DNA from: JBBIQS01 sp037442205
GTDB taxonomy: Bacteria; Myxococcota; Myxococcia; Myxococcales; UBA5297
Assembly (NCBI GenBank): GCA_037442205.1
Contig: JBBIQS010000011.1
Coordinates: forward strand, 47,300-111,299
Length of the DNA: 64,000 nucleotides
Reading direction: 5' to 3'
Shown: piece by piece, positions 9,208 through 17,137 of the stretch
Numbering within the stretch: position 1 is the stretch's first letter
Layout: every line of letters starts with the position of its first letter
Notes under the pieces: generated by a model
The model's input: the letters and a program-made list of their open reading frames with translations, nothing else
Told to the model about the DNA's origin: nothing
Databases searched by the model: none
Position numbers and translations under genes: made by a program

Positions 9208-9669
9208 TCAGACGGTGGCGATCAACGGCGCGAGCAGCCGCTTCTCGGCGCGCGCCAGCAGATCCACCAGCTGCTGGCGCTTGATGCGCCCCTCGGTGGC
9301 CTCGATGATCGCCAGCATCTTCTCCATCAGGTACTTGGACAGCAGCTGCATCGCGTCGTAGTCGCGGCCCGGCGGCGTGTAGGCCCGCCAGCGCTCGTTG
9401 CGCATGAAGTCGTCGATCTGCTCGTACTCGCGTTGCAGCTCCAGCGAGGCCAGCAGGAAGGCGGCGGCGTAGACCTTGTCGTCGGGGCGCGGGGACTCGG
9501 GCAGCATCAGCTCGCGGTAGCGGGCCTCGTCGGCGCCCGAGCTCCACTCCGAGATGTCGAGCGGCCAGGCCTTGAGCTCGTCCACCAGCAGCTTGGCCGC
9601 TTCCTGGATGAAGTGCTCGTGGAGCGCGACCGGCTTGAGGTCGTAGATGTAGTCCCAGCGGGAGGCCAT
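9208..9669 (-). CDS. Conserved hypothetical cytoplasmic protein (153 aa)
   Basis: I do not recognise this family. The start ATG (MASRWDYIYD) has GGAGAG about 10 nt upstream. The product is helical throughout, acidic, and without signal or membrane segment. Its middle part (residues 50-100) contains ARYRELMLPESPRPDDKVY and ELQREYEQIDDFMRNERW, and its end contains RIKRQQLVDLLARAEKRLL. It is followed 63 nt later on the same strand by... no gene: the next minus-strand gene (lipase-like, 9733-10542) lies upstream, so the two may be co-transcribed with the lipase first. Nothing suggests enzymatic activity. Confidence 0.6.
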   Translation of the reverse strand: MASRWDYIYDLKPVALHEHFIQEAAKLLVDELKAWPLDISEWSSGADEARYRELMLPESPRPDDKVYAAAFLLASLELQREYEQIDDFMRNERWRAYTPPGRDYDAMQLLSKYLMEKMLAIIEATEGRIKRQQLVDLLARAEKRLLAPLIATV

Positions 9670-9732
9670 CGGTTCTCTGCTCTCCAAAGGTGCGCGGCGA
9701 TCGATCAACAGCGCTGGCCGGCAGCGAATGCG

Positions 9733-10542
9733 CTATCCGTCGGCCGCCTGGGATTCGTCGTCGGAGCCGTCCGCCGACTGGGGCCCTCGCTCGACCGCCT
9801 CATAGCCCAGCGCCAGCTCGCGCCGAACCACCTCGTAGACGCTGCGCCGCAGCAAGAACTCGCGGTGCGTCACCCCCGGCACCTCGACGTTGTACAGGTG
9901 CGGCAGCCCGCGGGTCTCGATGATCGCGCTCGGGAACGGGCTCGCCCGGTCAGCCTTGGAGTAGACGGAGACGAAGCGCACGTTGCGCGGGAAGGCCCCC
10001 ATCTTCAGCCGCCGGATGAAGGGGCTCATCGGCGTCATCTGCCACACGCTGCGCGAGACCAGACCCATGGTGGCGATCCCCAGGTAGGCCGTGGGGGTGC
10101 CGTGGTGCGGGGTGCCCAGGGTGATCAGCGAGCAGGCGCGCTTATCGCCGCCTAACCGCTTGATGTAGTAGCGGGCGATGAGGCCGCCCTTCGAGTGCCC
10201 GATGATCGAGAGCGGGCCGAGGTCGTAGCGGGCGTAGAGCCGCTCCACCTTGTCGTGCACCAGCTCGGCGCACTCGTCCACCCCGCGGGTGTTGAACGAG
10301 TCGAACAGGCCGCCGAGGTTGATCGACCAGACGCAGTAGCCGTCGCGGCGCAGCCGGCTCTCGAAGACCTCGAACACCCGCCGCGTGGCCATGAACCCGT
10401 AGAGCAGCAGCACCGGGCGCCTGCACTGGGTGAAGTCGGTGCGGCGGGCGATCTGGTTGCCGTGCCGATCGAAATCCAGATAGCCCCGCAGGTTGTCGAG
10501 CTGGCGCTTCATGCGGCGCGCTTTGGCGAGCAACGGGTGCAT
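9733..10542 (-). CDS. Alpha/beta-hydrolase, triacylglycerol lipase-like
   Basis: This 269-residue alpha/beta-hydrolase carries the nucleophile elbow GHSKG (about residues 134-138) after the strand PLSIIGHSKGGLIARYYI. An oxyanion-type segment PVLLLYGFMATRRVFEVF lies near residue 45, a candidate acid in YSKADRASPF near residue 215, and a candidate catalytic His in VTHREFL near residue 246. The TLGTPHHGTP motif following the elbow is typical of bacterial lipases and PGAP1-like esterases. There is no obvious secretion signal; the N-terminus is basic. It probably hydrolyses a carboxylic ester such as a lipid. It is minus-strand, upstream of the 153-residue unknown protein. Confidence 0.8.
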   Translation of the reverse strand: MHPLLAKARRMKRQLDNLRGYLDFDRHGNQIARRTDFTQCRRPVLLLYGFMATRRVFEVFESRLRRDGYCVWSINLGGLFDSFNTRGVDECAELVHDKVERLYARYDLGPLSIIGHSKGGLIARYYIKRLGGDKRACSLITLGTPHHGTPTAYLGIATMGLVSRSVWQMTPMSPFIRRLKMGAFPRNVRFVSVYSKADRASPFPSAIIETRGLPHLYNVEVPGVTHREFLLRRSVYEVVRRELALGYEAVERGPQSADGSDDESQAADG

Positions 10543-10667
10543 GTCTGGAATTCATCATAACTCCCGGATCCCGGGGGGAGCCAAATCCCGGCCTGAGGGG
10601 GCGGTTTCGGGGTGGCCTCGGGGGAAGCATCGTGGTGGTGCGGGCCCGCGCGCGCGAGGGGGCGAGG

Positions 10668-11336
10668 ATGGGGCGACTGGCGATGGTGGCAGCCCTGGTG
10701 GCGATGGCCGGATGCGTCCCCTCGACGCCGCTGGTCCCCGGCCCGGGCGCGGCGGTGGTCGCGGGCAGGCCGACCCTGGCCCAGGGCGAGTTCGACGGAG
10801 TCAAGGTCTTCCTCGACACCGGGGCTTGGACCGGCAGCCCGGCCGATCTGGTCTCGCTGGTGACCCCGCTGCTGGTGACCGTCGAGAACAACAGCGGCCA
10901 CAAGCTGGACGTGCGCTACAAGGACTTCCAGCTGGGCACGCCCAGCGGCTTCCGCGCTGCCGCCCTGCCGCCGTTCCAGATCCAGCGCTCTCCCTACGTG
11001 GTCTCCCAGCCCTACTACCCCTGGGCCGGGTTCTACGTGGCGCCTCCGTACTCGCCGTTCTACCCGTGGGCCACTCCCTGGTCCGGGCCCTACCTGTGGG
11101 ACGGCGGCTACTACAACTCCTACTACCCCTACTGGCAGGCCCCGCTGCCCTCGCACGACATGATCGAGCGGGCGCTGCCCGAGGGGTTCCTCGACGACAA
11201 GGGCCGGGTGCAGGGCTTCGTCTACTTCCAGCGCCTGCAGCGCATGATGGGGACCGTGGACTTCACCGAGGCGGTGATCGACGCCGCCGACGAGAAGCAA
11301 CTGGGCACGGTGGAGATCCCGCTGCAGTTCAAGTGA
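10668..11336 (+). CDS. Lipoprotein with Tyr/Pro/Trp-rich segment
   Basis: The start ATG at 10668 follows a purine-rich ribosome site (GAGGGGGCGAGG) and opens a lipoprotein signal ending VAMAGC. The 222-residue protein has a first beta-rich domain (residues 45-110: VKVFLDTGAWTGS..LVTVENNSGHKLDVRYKDF). A conspicuous 45-residue stretch follows that is packed with Tyr, Pro and Trp (YYPWAGFYVAPPYSPFYPW and onward), then a C-terminal beta segment (VQGFVYFQRLQRM...VEIPLQFK). The layout suggests an envelope protein with an extended aromatic spacer. No family is recognised. It ends immediately before the convergent kinase gene stop, with no intergenic space. Confidence 0.7.
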   Translation: MGRLAMVAALVAMAGCVPSTPLVPGPGAAVVAGRPTLAQGEFDGVKVFLDTGAWTGSPADLVSLVTPLLVTVENNSGHKLDVRYKDFQLGTPSGFRAAALPPFQIQRSPYVVSQPYYPWAGFYVAPPYSPFYPWATPWSGPYLWDGGYYNSYYPYWQAPLPSHDMIERALPEGFLDDKGRVQGFVYFQRLQRMMGTVDFTEAVIDAADEKQLGTVEIPLQFK

Positions 11337-13895
11337 CTAGCGCGGGCGCTCGGCGAGCCAGGTTTCCGCCTCGGCCAGCGGACCTGCGGCGCCGGCGCGC
11401 GCGTACCCTTCGCGGGCCTGCTTCGCCAACCGGTGCGCCCGCGGCCGCTGCGGCGGATCGCTCCACAGGACGCGGGCGAGGGCGAGCTGGGCGTCGGCGA
11501 GCTTCTCTTCGACGCTCTCCTGTTCGAGAAGCGCCACGGCGCGCTCCAGGAGGAACCGCGCGCGCTCGTCATGTCCGGACTTGAGGTGGCTGATCCCTGC
11601 GTTCGCGACCGTCCACGCCTGCTCCTGGGCCGGAAGGGGTGCACCGGACTCGATGAGCGCGAGCGCGCGATCGTAGGTTGCCGCAGCCTCCGACCAGCGC
11701 TGCAGCCCGTACTGGATTGTGCCCAGCATCAGCAGGGCATCGAGGAGCGGCTTTGTAGAGGCCGGCTGCTGGCTCGCTAGCTCGACTGCGCGCTGCAGCG
11801 TGCGCGCCGCCTCCGCCGAAGCCCCGGTCTGACTCAGCGCCCGGCCGGCGAGCAGCAGCGGCTCGACGAGGGAGGGATGGCTCGGGCCCAGCTCCGCCTC
11901 CGCCAGGCTCAGGGCGTGGCGAGCCTGGCCCAGGGCATCGGCGGGACGCGAGCGCTCCAGCTCCAGCTGCGACAGCTCAGTCCAGAGCTGCGACTCCAGC
12001 AGAGGATCGCCCAGCGTGCCCTTGGCGAGCTGGAGCCCCTCCAGCAGCCGCTCCCGACGGGCGGCGACGTCGTCTCCGCGCGGCGCCGCGAGCAGCTCGA
12101 TTCGCTGGCGAACCCAGGCCGGGCGCGCCGCGAGCAGGGCTTCGGCGTGCCGAGCGGCGCCCGGTTCGCCCGACAGCGCCAGCTCGAGCCAGGCCAGCGA
12201 AGCCAGCTCGAGCCGGCCGGCCTCTTCGGCGGCCAGCACCGACCGCTCGAGCTCGTCGCGTGCCTGCGCCGAGGCGCCGAGCCCGCGGTGGGCAGTCCCC
12301 AGCAGCAACAGCGATTCGGACTCGAGTGCGCGCTGGGCGCCGGCGCCCGCCCGATCCCGCAGCGGTTGTGCGAGCGAAAGCGCCTGGTCGAAGAGCCCCA
12401 GTTCGAGTGCCGCTCGGGCCCGGGCGAGGGCCGCGGCGTCCGCTTCCGGGGCGGAAACGGGCAGGCAGGGAAGATCCGCCAGCCGCCTCGCCGCGAAAGG
12501 AGCGCGGGCAATGACCGAGGCCTCGGGATCCCCCAGCAGCTGGACGAACTCGGAGAGCCGCCGGGCCGCCTGGACGAGGCAGGCCCGCTCCGGATCCGAG
12601 TCGGCGAGACAGGACTGCGGCCAGCGCTGGATCAGCCGCGACGACGCGATCGACAAGCCGCGGTGGGTGGAGGAATAGGACGGGTCCGCGTATGCCAATT
12701 TGGAGCGGGCGAACGCCAGCTGGATGCGAGCGACGCTTCCATCGCTCCAGAGCGCCGGCGGCAGGGATTCGGCACAAGAAGAGCCAGGGCGCCGGGCGAG
12801 CTGCGCGCCGGCGACCAGCCCCGCCATCGCGATCGCCGCCGCCGCGGGGATGAGCCCGCGCATCCAGCGGCGCGCCATGGGATCGATGGCGCGCAGCAAG
12901 CTCTCCATGAATGGAAAGCGGTCGGCGGGAGAGCGGGACAGCCCGCGCAGCAGGGCTCGGTGCACGAACGCGGGAACGTCGGCGTCGGGCGGCGGAGGGC
13001 GGGGCGCCTCGTGCTGCACCGCCGCCGCCAGCTCGGCGAAGCTGCGCGCCGCGAAGGGACGCTCCCGGTAGAGCGCCTCCCAGAGGCAGACGCAGAAGCT
13101 GAATTGATCGCTCCAGGCGTCGGCGGGTTCGCCCCGGAAGACCTCGGGAGCCATGTAGGCGGGAGTGCCGACCCTGCCGCCGCTCTGGCTGGCGTCCGTT
13201 GGCGCTTCCGCAGCGCGCGAGGCCGGGCCTTCGAGCTCCGCCAGGAACGAGCGCGCCAGGCCGAAGTCGGTGACCCGCACCCGCCCGTCGCCGCCGACCA
13301 GCACGTTGTCGGGCTTGAAATCGCGGTGGACCATTCCCGCAGCGTGCGCCGCCGCCAGTCCCCGTCCGGCCTGCAGGAAGGCGGCGATCACCTCGCGCCA
13401 CGAGCGGGGCTGCTCCGAGAGCCAGGCGCGCAGCGTCCCGCCCTCGACCAGCTCCATGGCCACATAGACCTGAGCGCCGGCCGCGCCCACGTCGAAGACC
13501 GGCACGACGTTGGGGTGCGACAGGCGGGCCATCGACCGCGCCTCGCGCGACAGCCTCTCCTGCGCCTGGTCCGCCGACTCCGCGCCGCGCAGGTCGGGAC
13601 GCAGGACCTTGAGCGCCACCTGCCGGCCGAGTTTGGGATCGTAGGCCTTGTAGACGGCGCCCATCGCGCCCGAGGAGATGGGCTCGAGGACCCGATACCG
13701 CCCCAGCTCGGGCGGCAGCGCCGCCGGTTCGGGCTCGCCGGCCGCCTCCTGCCGCGCCGCCTCCGCCAGAGCTGCCGAGCAAAGCTCACAGCCGCTCAGG
13801 TGCCGCTCGAGCTGCTGGGAGGCTTCGGGAGCGAGCCCGCCGCGGGCGAAGTCGAGCAGCAGGTTGTCGTCCGGGCAGGGCATCGGGTGCCTCAT
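11337..13895 (-). CDS. Serine/threonine protein kinase with zinc-finger head and TPR tail
   Basis: This 852-residue Hanks-type kinase begins with an anti-sigma-like zinc finger (Cys7, then His32, Cys36, Cys39 in HLSGCELC). The kinase domain covers about residues 66-335. Its glycine loop is ISSGAMGAVYKA, the invariant Lys96 sits in ALKVL, the catalytic loop HRDFKPDN includes Asp192, and TDFG is near 209-212. One transmembrane helix (about 347-366) separates it from an Ala/Leu-rich tail of TPR-type helices. HRD followed by Phe marks a non-RD-arginine variant only in the third position; catalytic residues are intact. It is divergent from the sigma factor gene, with 49 nt between start codons, an arrangement typical of myxobacteria. 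An upstream GTG or the ATG at codon 5 are alternative starts. Confidence 0.9.
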   Translation of the reverse strand: MRHPMPCPDDNLLLDFARGGLAPEASQQLERHLSGCELCSAALAEAARQEAAGEPEPAALPPELGRYRVLEPISSGAMGAVYKAYDPKLGRQVALKVLRPDLRGAESADQAQERLSREARSMARLSHPNVVPVFDVGAAGAQVYVAMELVEGGTLRAWLSEQPRSWREVIAAFLQAGRGLAAAHAAGMVHRDFKPDNVLVGGDGRVRVTDFGLARSFLAELEGPASRAAEAPTDASQSGGRVGTPAYMAPEVFRGEPADAWSDQFSFCVCLWEALYRERPFAARSFAELAAAVQHEAPRPPPPDADVPAFVHRALLRGLSRSPADRFPFMESLLRAIDPMARRWMRGLIPAAAAIAMAGLVAGAQLARRPGSSCAESLPPALWSDGSVARIQLAFARSKLAYADPSYSSTHRGLSIASSRLIQRWPQSCLADSDPERACLVQAARRLSEFVQLLGDPEASVIARAPFAARRLADLPCLPVSAPEADAAALARARAALELGLFDQALSLAQPLRDRAGAGAQRALESESLLLLGTAHRGLGASAQARDELERSVLAAEEAGRLELASLAWLELALSGEPGAARHAEALLAARPAWVRQRIELLAAPRGDDVAARRERLLEGLQLAKGTLGDPLLESQLWTELSQLELERSRPADALGQARHALSLAEAELGPSHPSLVEPLLLAGRALSQTGASAEAARTLQRAVELASQQPASTKPLLDALLMLGTIQYGLQRWSEAAATYDRALALIESGAPLPAQEQAWTVANAGISHLKSGHDERARFLLERAVALLEQESVEEKLADAQLALARVLWSDPPQRPRAHRLAKQAREGYARAGAAGPLAEAETWLAERPR

Positions 13896-13944
13896 CTTGA
13901 TGTCAGCCTCCGGCCAGGGGCAACATCGGGCGCGGAGGCTTCGA

Positions 13945-14748
13945 GTGGATGAGGCTCAGACAGGCACCCGGCAGCCTTCGGCGGGCCAGCTCCTCGCGCG
14001 CGCTCGGGCGCGCTGGCCGCGGGTGAGCGTCTCCGAGGAGGAGCTCGCGGCCGCGCTCGACCGCGCTTCGGCCGGTGGCAAGGCCGCGGCCCACGCAGAA
14101 GACCTCTTCCTCGCGATCGCGCTTGCCCGGCGAGAGCCCGCGGCGCTGCAGGCGTTCGAGGAGTCGGTCCTTCCGCAGGCCCGGGCGGCGCTCAAGGCGC
14201 GGCGGATGAGGGACGAGGCCGTCGAGGAGGCGCTGCAGCAGCTGCGCGAGCGGCTCTTCGTCTTTGGGCACATCGCCGACTACTCCGGCCGCGGGCCGCT
14301 GGCGAGCTGGACGCGGATGGCGGCGGTGAGGCTGGCGCTGAACCTCAGCCGCGGGAAGGCGGCCCAGGCCGACGAGGCGGGGCTGGACGAGCTGGTGGCG
14401 CCGGGGATCGCCCCCGAGCTGGCGCTGCTCAAGGCGCGCCATCGCCCGGAGTTCAAGAGCTGCTTCGAGCAGGCGTTCCAGGCGCTCGACGATCGGGCGC
14501 GCACCGCGCTGCGGCTGAGCCTGCTGGAGGGGCTGACCACGACCCAGCTGGCGCGCATGTTCCGGGTGGACGGCTCCACGGTGCGCCGCTGGCTGGCCGA
14601 GGCGCGGCAGCAGCTGTTGGCGAAGACCCGCGAGCTGCTGCGGGACCGGCTCGGCCTCGAGCAGAGCGAGCTCGACAGCCTGATCGGCCTGCTGCTGACC
14701 CAGCTCGACGACAGCGTCCGGCGCATCCTGGGCGCCTCTTCCCGCTGA
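13945..14748 (+). CDS. RNA polymerase sigma-70-like factor, Myxococcales type
   Basis: The GTG at 13945 has a strong ribosome site (GGAGG, 6 nt spacing) and gives 267 residues. The region about 100-150 (EALQQLRERLFVF...GRGPLASWTRMAAVRLALNL) matches sigma region 2. Residues 185-235 (LDDRARTALRLSLLEGLTTTQLARMFRVDGSTVRRWLAEARQQL) match region 4, with a helix-turn-helix. This is the sequence style of the Myxococcales-restricted sigma family usually found next to a zinc-finger Ser/Thr kinase, as here. It probably directs a regulon controlled by the divergent kinase, either by phosphorylation or by sequestration through the zinc-finger head; that link is inference. A 13-bp hairpin follows the stop. 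Confidence 0.85.
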   Translation: MDEAQTGTRQPSAGQLLARARARWPRVSVSEEELAAALDRASAGGKAAAHAEDLFLAIALARREPAALQAFEESVLPQARAALKARRMRDEAVEEALQQLRERLFVFGHIADYSGRGPLASWTRMAAVRLALNLSRGKAAQADEAGLDELVAPGIAPELALLKARHRPEFKSCFEQAFQALDDRARTALRLSLLEGLTTTQLARMFRVDGSTVRRWLAEARQQLLAKTRELLRDRLGLEQSELDSLIGLLLTQLDDSVRRILGASSR

Positions 14749-14783
14749 TCCGCGATCCGCGCCATCTCCGGGCCGCAGAAAGA

Positions 14784-14821
14784 GAGAGGGACGCGGTGCC
14801 TGGCGGCTCCGCGTCCCTCTC
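14784..14821. terminator. Bidirectional hairpin terminator
   Basis: GAGAGGGACGCGG and CCGCGTCCCTCTC form a perfect 13-bp stem with a 12-nt loop in the gap between two convergent genes. There is no long T run on either side, so termination is inferred from stem strength and position. Confidence 0.6.
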
Positions 14822-14842
14822 GGTCGAGCTCAGGAAATCGGC

Positions 14843-15586
14843 TCAGGAGTCGGTAGCCACGGCCGGCCCGGCGCCGCCCTTGGGCCGCAGGAACCTCCAG
14901 AGCGGCCAGCTCTTCACGTAGATGTAGTTGCGCACCGGGGTGTTCACCAGCAGGGCGATGATCATGGTGCTGAAGAGGCACCACACCGCCGGCCGCTCGT
15001 TGACGTCGGCAGTGGTCAGGCTCGAGGCGAAGGGGCCCACGATGTAGTGGTAGAGCACCCACCGCCACGAGCCGTAGAGCGCCGGAACGACGAAGCCGGC
15101 GATCACGTAGAAGATCCAGTTCGGGTTGAAGCCGTTGAGCAACACGTGCCAGCCGATGTGCCACTGCCCGCGGTAGGCGCAGGTCTCGGAGTGGCTGCAC
15201 AGCGCGGTGCCCAGCTCGCAGCGCCCAAGCAGGTCATAGGCCGGCAGCATTCGCGCCAGGCAGAAGGCCGCGGCGAAGCCGCACAGGATGTAGACGTACT
15301 TGGAGATCGCCGCCTTGACCTCCTTGTCGATGAACTCCATCCCCAGCATGTTTATGAAGAAGGGTTGGAAGGATATGTGGATGACCGCCAGGGTCGTGAA
15401 CAGCGTGTTGAAGCTGTTCCCGCACTGGCCGACCACGATGTAGGTCAGCGCCTGCAGGCCCTCCATCAGGACGAAGTAGGCCGGAGGGAGGTAGATCTCC
15501 CTCGGCTGGCCCTTCCTCTTGAGCATGTAGGCGCTCGAGAAACCTGCCGCGGCAATGGCTGCGCTCGCTGGTCCGCTCCAACACAT
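14843..15586 (-). CDS. Multi-pass membrane protein, possibly DUF5765-like
   Basis: The start at MCWSGPAS is set by an ideal ribosome site (GGAG, 6 nt). The 247-residue protein opens with MCWSGPASAAIAAAGFSSA, a signature I associate, without being able to check, with a small family of unknown-function membrane proteins. It has about seven hydrophobic segments. The pairs FFINMLGMEFIDK and GQWHIGWHVLLNGFNPNWI contain polar and His residues inside membrane helices that could bind a ligand or metal. Cys residues in LGRCELGTALCSHSETC could form an extra-cytoplasmic cluster or disulfides. Function unknown. It is monocistronic and divergent from cpaB. Confidence 0.65.
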   Translation of the reverse strand: MCWSGPASAAIAAAGFSSAYMLKRKGQPREIYLPPAYFVLMEGLQALTYIVVGQCGNSFNTLFTTLAVIHISFQPFFINMLGMEFIDKEVKAAISKYVYILCGFAAAFCLARMLPAYDLLGRCELGTALCSHSETCAYRGQWHIGWHVLLNGFNPNWIFYVIAGFVVPALYGSWRWVLYHYIVGPFASSLTTADVNERPAVWCLFSTMIIALLVNTPVRNYIYVKSWPLWRFLRPKGGAGPAVATDS

Positions 15587-15970
15587 CGTCGTCTCCTCAT
15601 CTCGTCTTGAGCGGACGCTGCCGCTCGGGGCATTTCCGCTGTGGCTTCGCTCTGCGCCCCTCTCCGAGCCGGCCTCAGAAAAAAAGGCAGTGTCTCTTAT
15701 CAGATTTCCCGCCGGTTCGGTTCCAAATGATGCCCGCCCCCCGACAGTGCTTACGAAAGCCGGTGGCGCCACTTGACCTGCGCAGCCGCCACCGCCGCGC
15801 GCCGGACGCCTCCGGAGAGTGGGGCAAGCTGCCCTCCTCGCTCAGGAATTCGGCGCTCCCCCCGCGGACGAGCGCTTTCCGTGCGCGCCTTGCCGGCTGG
15901 CCGTGTCCAGCGATCGAGGCCGGCATCCGCCGGCCCGAGGCGCCCGCCCGCGGGCGCAAGGAGGCACGCC
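15587..15970. other. Intergenic region between divergent genes
   Basis: This 384-bp gap separates the divergent membrane-protein and cpaB genes. It includes an A-rich run (seven A near 15680) and AT-richer DNA near 15690-15730, where promoters for either side could lie. I see no consensus promoter, repeat or additional gene that I can defend. Confidence 0.4.
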
Positions 15971-16795
15971 GTGCTCAAGGGAAAGATGCCGCTGATCATC
16001 GCCATGGTGCTGGGAGTGCTGGCGGGACTCCTCTCGTACACCGCAGTGAAGAAGGCCTCCGCCGACGCGCGCAAGGGCTTCGTGCCGGTGCCGGTGGTGG
16101 TGGCCGCCCAGGACATCGCCGAGGGGACGGTGATCACCTACGACCTGCTGAGCCAGCGCGGCATGCCCGAGCAGTTTGTCACCACCTCGGTGGTCAAGCC
16201 GGACAATGCCAGCTACGTGATCGGGCAGCGGGTGCTGGTGCCGATCCAGGCCGGCGATCCCATTCTCTGGACCCAGTTCGAGAGCTCCAAGGCCTCGGAG
16301 CGGCTGAGCACCATCGTCCAGACCAAGGGGCGGGCCATCTCGCTCGACCTCTCCGGCGCCAAGGGCAGCGTCTCGGGCTGGGTGCGGCCCAACGACCACG
16401 TGGACATCATCGGCTCGTTCCGCGACCCGAGCTCAGGCGAGCAGATGGCGGTGACCCTGATGCAGAACCTGGTGGTCATCGCCACCGGCAAGTTGACCGG
16501 GACCACCAACGTCAATCTGCTGCCGGAGAGCGCGCGCAACTACAGCACCATCACCTTCATGGTGCTGCCGGAGGAGGCGGAGATCCTGAGCCTGGCCTCC
16601 GAGCTGGGGTCGCTGACGGTGACGCTGCGCAATCCGCAGGACATCGACTCCTTCGAGGAGCGCGGGCGCACCACCATCAGCACTCTGCTCACCGGGAAGC
16701 GGATGACCGAGGTGCGCAGGCAGCTGTTCGAGGGCCCCGTCATCATCCGGGGCAGCAACGTCGCGAAGCCGGCGGTCCCGGGGCAGGCGCCCTGA
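15971..16795 (+). CDS. cpaB: Flp pilus assembly protein CpaB
   Basis: The GTG at 15971 has AAGGAGG six nt upstream, giving 274 residues. An N-terminal membrane anchor (PLIIAMVLGVLAGLLSY) precedes a SAF domain (about 40-105: VPVVVAAQDIAEGTVITYDLL). The RcpC/CpaB core follows (GRAISLDLSGAKGSVSGWVRPNDHVDIIGSF, then EEAEILSLASELGSLTVTLRNPQD). In Tad systems CpaB is a periplasmic/inner-membrane partner of the secretin channel used to assemble Flp pili. No other tad or cpa genes flank it in this window, so it acts with components encoded elsewhere or has another role. Confidence 0.88.
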   Translation: MLKGKMPLIIAMVLGVLAGLLSYTAVKKASADARKGFVPVPVVVAAQDIAEGTVITYDLLSQRGMPEQFVTTSVVKPDNASYVIGQRVLVPIQAGDPILWTQFESSKASERLSTIVQTKGRAISLDLSGAKGSVSGWVRPNDHVDIIGSFRDPSSGEQMAVTLMQNLVVIATGKLTGTTNVNLLPESARNYSTITFMVLPEEAEILSLASELGSLTVTLRNPQDIDSFEERGRTTISTLLTGKRMTEVRRQLFEGPVIIRGSNVAKPAVPGQAP

Positions 16796-17137
16796 GGCGC
16801 TGCTCCTCTAGTTCGTGAACGCCGCCACGATTTGCTGCTGGCGCGATGACTCCTTCTCAACATTGTCATGCACTGGGCGTCATTCGTCGGGCGCGGGCCC
16901 GGCCTGTTGGTTACCAAGCATGACAACCTGCACCAGGAGGGTGACCCCCTGCGGCAGGTGCTGGTGCTGGAGCCCGATCCCGCGGTGCGGAGATGGCCGG
17001 GGGAGTGCTCCGGGGCGCTGGGCGCCCGGGTCCAGGCGACAGGGCTGCGTTCGAAAGGGCCCGGGAGCCAGCCGAGCGAATGAGCACCATCGGAGCCACC
17101 ATCCTGGCCGAGCGGGCTGCTCTCGAGGGAGCTGACC
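16796..17137 (+). other. Intergenic region with possible receiver-domain remnant
   Basis: The 342 bp between cpaB and the kinase gene contain a 71-codon frame (16868-17083). Its QVLVLEPDPAVRRW resembles the first strand and acidic turn of a response-regulator receiver, but no phosphorylation Asp or later motif follows. It may be a decayed fragment or chance. No ribosome site precedes it and I do not call it a gene. Confidence 0.3.
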
